Of a stretch of DNA of 15,659 nucleotides, positions 13,374 through 15,659 are shown piece by piece. The notes under the pieces are model-generated. The model was not told the origin of the DNA, did not search any database, and saw only the letters and a list, made by a program, of their open reading frames with translations. Source of the DNA: an uncultured Blautia sp. (GTDB lineage: Bacteria > Bacillota > Clostridia > Lachnospirales > Lachnospiraceae). A program made the translations under genes and the position numbers. Location of the stretch: positions 1 through 15,659 of the forward strand of contig CALIZJ010000323.1 in assembly GCA_938028845.1 (NCBI GenBank), in the 5' to 3' direction. Positions within the stretch are counted from its first letter, which is position 1. Each line of letters begins with the position of its first letter.

Positions 13374-14119
13374 TTTTATGGGAACACCTGCATTTTTCAT
13401 GGAACAGCATAGGAAAGGGAATTCTCTGGATCCTGCGGTGGTTTATCCGGGTTCTTGTGATCCTTCTTTGTTTTCTTCCTTTTTTCATTCTTTCCTTGTC
13501 CAGTGTGGCCCTTCCCTTTACTTTGGAAGCGAACCCCCCAGCATCCCCCGCTTTTGTTTCAGCACTCCTTTTGAGCGTCTTGCTCTTAAGCACAGGAATG
13601 ATCGCCTGGTTTATCCGTGAAAACCCGCTTCGGATTCCGCGTATGCTCTATCTTCTGCCAGTTTCCTATAAGGAACGGCTTAAGTATCTTTATCTGAGAT
13701 TTTTTATGCGGCTTTTCTGGCTTCTTGCTGTGATGATCCTTTTTCATTATTTTACACTGAATATGTTTTTTTACGAGACTACCCCTTTATGCATAGCCGT
13801 CCAATTAGTAATCTGTCTGTTTACCATCTGGAGCCTGCTTTTAAAAACAGGTTTGTATGGCTTTTTGTCCGGCAGTTCTTTGGAAGAAAGCGTCTCTGTC
13901 AAAGAAAAAATAGTAAATTTCTACTGGGGGCTTTTCCTTATCCTCCAACAGCTCCTGCTTGGCATAAGTTTTATTGTCCGGCTCTACGACCGTTTTCCTG
14001 CGCTCTGGCTTATATGGGGACTGATCCACTTCGTAAATATCGCTGCCGCAAAATACGCTACCAGATCTTATTTAGAACGAGCCTTATCCTATGAACAGGT
14101 TTATGTAAAAAAGGAGTAG
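13361..14119 (+). CDS. ABC-2 type exporter permease 1
   Basis: 252 aa with about six membrane helices (roughly 21-48, 62-85, 114-137, 143-166, 187-208 and 213-231). A cytoplasmic stretch, RIPRMLYLLPVSYKERLKYL (91-110), matches the LPxS-type coupling segment common in ABC-2 permeases. It overlaps the ATPase 1 gene by 13 nt, with AAAGGGGG upstream as ribosome binding site, and ends 3 nt before the GntR gene. It has no close recognised family name; the call rests on hydrophobicity, the LPVS motif and operon position. It is the transmembrane partner of ATPase 1. Confidence 0.78.
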   Translation: MWKLILWEHLHFSWNSIGKGILWILRWFIRVLVILLCFLPFFILSLSSVALPFTLEANPPASPAFVSALLLSVLLLSTGMIAWFIRENPLRIPRMLYLLPVSYKERLKYLYLRFFMRLFWLLAVMILFHYFTLNMFFYETTPLCIAVQLVICLFTIWSLLLKTGLYGFLSGSSLEESVSVKEKIVNFYWGLFLILQQLLLGISFIVRLYDRFPALWLIWGLIHFVNIAAAKYATRSYLERALSYEQVYVKKE

Positions 14120-14122
14120 ATC

Positions 14123-14506
14123 ATGTACATCATTTTAAATGAAGACAGCAGCCTTCCTATATATGAACAAATCATAAAAGCAATTAAAGAAGCTCTTGTA
14201 AAAGGAACCATAGCCTCCGGGGATATGCTTCCCTCCATCCGCTCTCTGGCTAAAGATCTGCAAATCAGCGTGATCACCACCAAGCGTGCTTATGAAGAGC
14301 TGGAAAAAGAAGGGCTTATTTATTCTGTACCTGGAAAAGGATTTTATATTAAAGAAACTAACTCAGACTTTTTAAAAGAACAGCAGATAAAAGAACTGGA
14401 AAACCAGCTTGAACAATGGCTTTCCGATGCCGCTGCGCTTGGGCTTTCCCGGGCAGAAATCAACGCCATGATCGATCTGCTGTGGAAAGGAGGGAAACTG
14501 TCATGA
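14123..14506 (+). CDS. GntR family regulator, YtrA subfamily
   Basis: 127 aa. The winged helix-turn-helix occupies about residues 10-77 (LPIYEQIIKAIKEALVKG, DMLPSIRSLAKDLQISVITT, AYEELEKEGLIYSVPGKG). Only a short helical tail of about 50 residues follows, with no effector-binding domain. That short tail defines the YtrA type, whose members repress ABC transporter operons and are relieved by envelope-acting compounds. It is unusual in being third in the operon, between permease 1 and ATPase 2. AAGGAG overlaps the end of the permease gene. The stop overlaps the next start by ATGA. It likely represses its own operon through the palindrome at 12433-12470. Confidence 0.92.
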   Translation: MYIILNEDSSLPIYEQIIKAIKEALVKGTIASGDMLPSIRSLAKDLQISVITTKRAYEELEKEGLIYSVPGKGFYIKETNSDFLKEQQIKELENQLEQWLSDAAALGLSRAEINAMIDLLWKGGKLS

Positions 14507-15225
14507 CCGCTATTTTAACCTGCCAGGAGCTTTTCCGGAATTTTAACGGTTTTGCCCTTCAGGATCTATCCTTTTCTCTGGAAAAAGGATACCTCACCGG
14601 ACTTATCGGAAAAAACGGTGCCGGAAAAACTACATTATTAAAAATATTAGCCGGTCTGGATTCCAAGTTTCAAGGGGATGTAAGGATCCAGGGAATTTCT
14701 CTGAAAGCTCATCCCCAAAAGGCACGGGAGCTGATTGGCTACGTCTCAGAAGACCTGCAGCTCTTTTGGGAAAAATCCATAGCGGAAAACGGTGCCATCC
14801 TGGGGCAATATTTTCCAGATTACGATGAAGCATATTTTAAGATGTGGCTGGATCGCATGGAACTGCGCTCCCATACCCCAGTCCATCAGTTATCCAAGGG
14901 AAACCGGATGAAATGTTTCTGCTGCCTTGCCCTTAGCCATCACCCGAAGCTGCTGCTTTTAGATGAGCCCTCTGCCGGCTTTGACCCTATATTCCGAAAG
15001 GATTTTCTTTCTATACTCCAGACACTTATCGAGGAAGGCATCACGATCTTTATGTCCTCACACGTTACGGAAGACCTGGATAAAATCGCTGATTATATTC
15101 TTTATCTGGAAAAGGGACGGCTTCTTTATAAAGCAAGCATAGAAGAATTCCGGGAGAAAAATCCTCATCAAAAACTCTCCGCCGTTTTCCCGGATACTGT
15201 ACGCATCCAGGATTTATTGCCATGA
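14503..15225 (+). CDS. ABC exporter ATP-binding protein 2 (YtrB/BcrA-like)
   Basis: 240 aa. The start at 14503 (ATGA overlap with the GntR stop, with AAAGGAGGG 7 nt upstream) is chosen over an upstream in-frame ATG at 14416 lying inside the GntR gene. Walker A is GKNGAGKTT (36-44, K42), signature LSKGN (130-134), Walker B LLLLDEP (150-156) and H-loop H187. The Q-loop position is Glu83 (IGYVSE). The motif spacing is the same as in ATPase 1 up to Walker B, pointing to an ancient duplication. It probably pairs with the permease that starts 15 nt downstream, or forms a heterodimer with ATPase 1. Confidence 0.92.
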   Translation: MTAILTCQELFRNFNGFALQDLSFSLEKGYLTGLIGKNGAGKTTLLKILAGLDSKFQGDVRIQGISLKAHPQKARELIGYVSEDLQLFWEKSIAENGAILGQYFPDYDEAYFKMWLDRMELRSHTPVHQLSKGNRMKCFCCLALSHHPKLLLLDEPSAGFDPIFRKDFLSILQTLIEEGITIFMSSHVTEDLDKIADYILYLEKGRLLYKASIEEFREKNPHQKLSAVFPDTVRIQDLLP

Positions 15226-15239
15226 AAGGAGGAGGACCT

Positions 15240-15659
15240 ATGCGTTCTTTATTTTACCGTATGGAAAATACCAGAATAAAAGAAAAAAATTACCTGTACT
15301 ATACACCTATCGGTATAACATGGATCTTTTTTCTGATCCGCATTATTCTTATCAATAAAAACCAATGGCAGACTCCTTTTTATTTATCAGAACTCTTTTA
15401 TTTTGCTGGAGCTTTAAAACTTGCGGGAGACTTATATGAAAATCTTTTCTTTGTCCGAGAGCTTGGAAAGCGAAGTCCACGTCTGAAAAAATATGAAACA
15501 GCTCCCCTTTCTTCAAAAAGCTGTTATAATGCCTACGCCTTTATTATGGCAAAGTACCTGCTGACTTTGACTATCGGCAGTATGGTGCTCCATTTTATAG
15601 GAAACCTTCTTATGAAAACAGATTGGTCCTGGCACAGCCAGGCTTTGGAAGGCGGTATT
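15240..15659 (+). CDS. Second membrane permease of the ABC operon (3' truncated by window)
   Basis: An open frame of 140 codons runs to the window edge without a stop, beginning MRSLFYRMENTRIKEKNYLY. AAAGGAGGAGG (15225-15235) lies 4 nt before this ATG. An in-frame ATG at 15222 overlaps the ATPase 2 stop but would put that site inside the gene. Hydrophobic segments lie at about residues 22-38, 48-62 and 106-126. The sequence RLKKYETAPLSSKSCYNAY (81-99) recalls the LPVS coupling segment of permease 1. It is likely the partner of ATPase 2. The rest lies outside the window. Confidence 0.7.
   Translation, partial: MRSLFYRMENTRIKEKNYLYYTPIGITWIFFLIRIILINKNQWQTPFYLSELFYFAGALKLAGDLYENLFFVRELGKRSPRLKKYETAPLSSKSCYNAYAFIMAKYLLTLTIGSMVLHFIGNLLMKTDWSWHSQALEGGI

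Noticed and set aside
14416..14502. N-terminal extension of ATPase 2
   Set aside because: It lies inside the GntR gene in another frame; the ATGA overlap start at 14503 with AAAGGAGGG is much better.
1..15659. CRISPR array, transposon, prophage or toxin-antitoxin locus
   Set aside because: No regularly spaced repeats, transposase, integrase, terminal repeats with target duplication, or toxin-antitoxin pair is visible on either strand.

Overview
This window reads as chromosomal DNA from a low-to-moderate-GC anaerobic Firmicute, most likely a Lachnospiraceae member (Blautia-like). This is inferred from the protein styles: a formate-tetrahydrofolate ligase tail, ferredoxin-tailed aldo/keto reductase, DUF2284, DUF4867, a YtrA-type GntR regulator, strong AGGAGG ribosome binding sites and short intergenic gaps. 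I see no tRNA, rRNA, CRISPR array, insertion sequence or phage gene.

Layout. (1) Positions 1-89 hold the 3' end of fhs on the + strand, followed by a bidirectional terminator (127-158). (2) Positions 246-3968 are a minus-strand ion-uptake operon, read ktrB (K+ channel subunit), ktrA (RCK gating subunit), pit (phosphate permease), then a DUF47/PhoU-like Pit partner. Gaps are 51, 18 and 15 nt. (3) A hairpin-rich leader (about 3969-4100) precedes ktrB, and beyond it lies an unrecognised small membrane-protein ORF (4101-4541) with its own good promoter. (4) An aldo/keto reductase with two 4Fe-4S motifs (4627-5766) has its own extended -10 promoter. (5) Positions 6058-9745 are a minus-strand sugar operon: DUF4867, then an L-fucose/L-arabinose-isomerase-family enzyme, then xylulokinase. 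A composite hairpin terminator follows it. (6) Positions 9889-11599 are a second minus-strand unit, a Cof-type HAD phosphatase followed by an AraC regulator, with its own promoter and terminator. The AraC protein probably controls the adjacent sugar operon. (7) On the + strand, a stand-alone DUF2284 metal-binding protein (11841-12395) precedes an ABC exporter operon (12510 to the window end): ATPase 1, permease 1, GntR/YtrA regulator, ATPase 2, permease 2 (cut off).

How they work together. Isomerase and xylulokinase together imply conversion of an aldopentose to a ketopentose and then to a ketopentose 5-phosphate that can enter the pentose phosphate pathway. No transporter is present and the substrate is not fixed by the sequence. 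The K+/phosphate operon joins two ion uptake systems, each with its cytoplasmic accessory subunit. The ABC operon looks like an envelope-stress or antimicrobial-type exporter under autoregulation: a near-consensus promoter (TTGACA-17-TATACT) is overlapped by a perfect 16+16 bp inverted repeat, each arm of which is itself a 13-bp palindrome. That is the most striking non-coding element here.

Limits: functions are from motif reading, with no database search. Sugar substrate, exporter substrate and the function of the 146-aa ORF are open.
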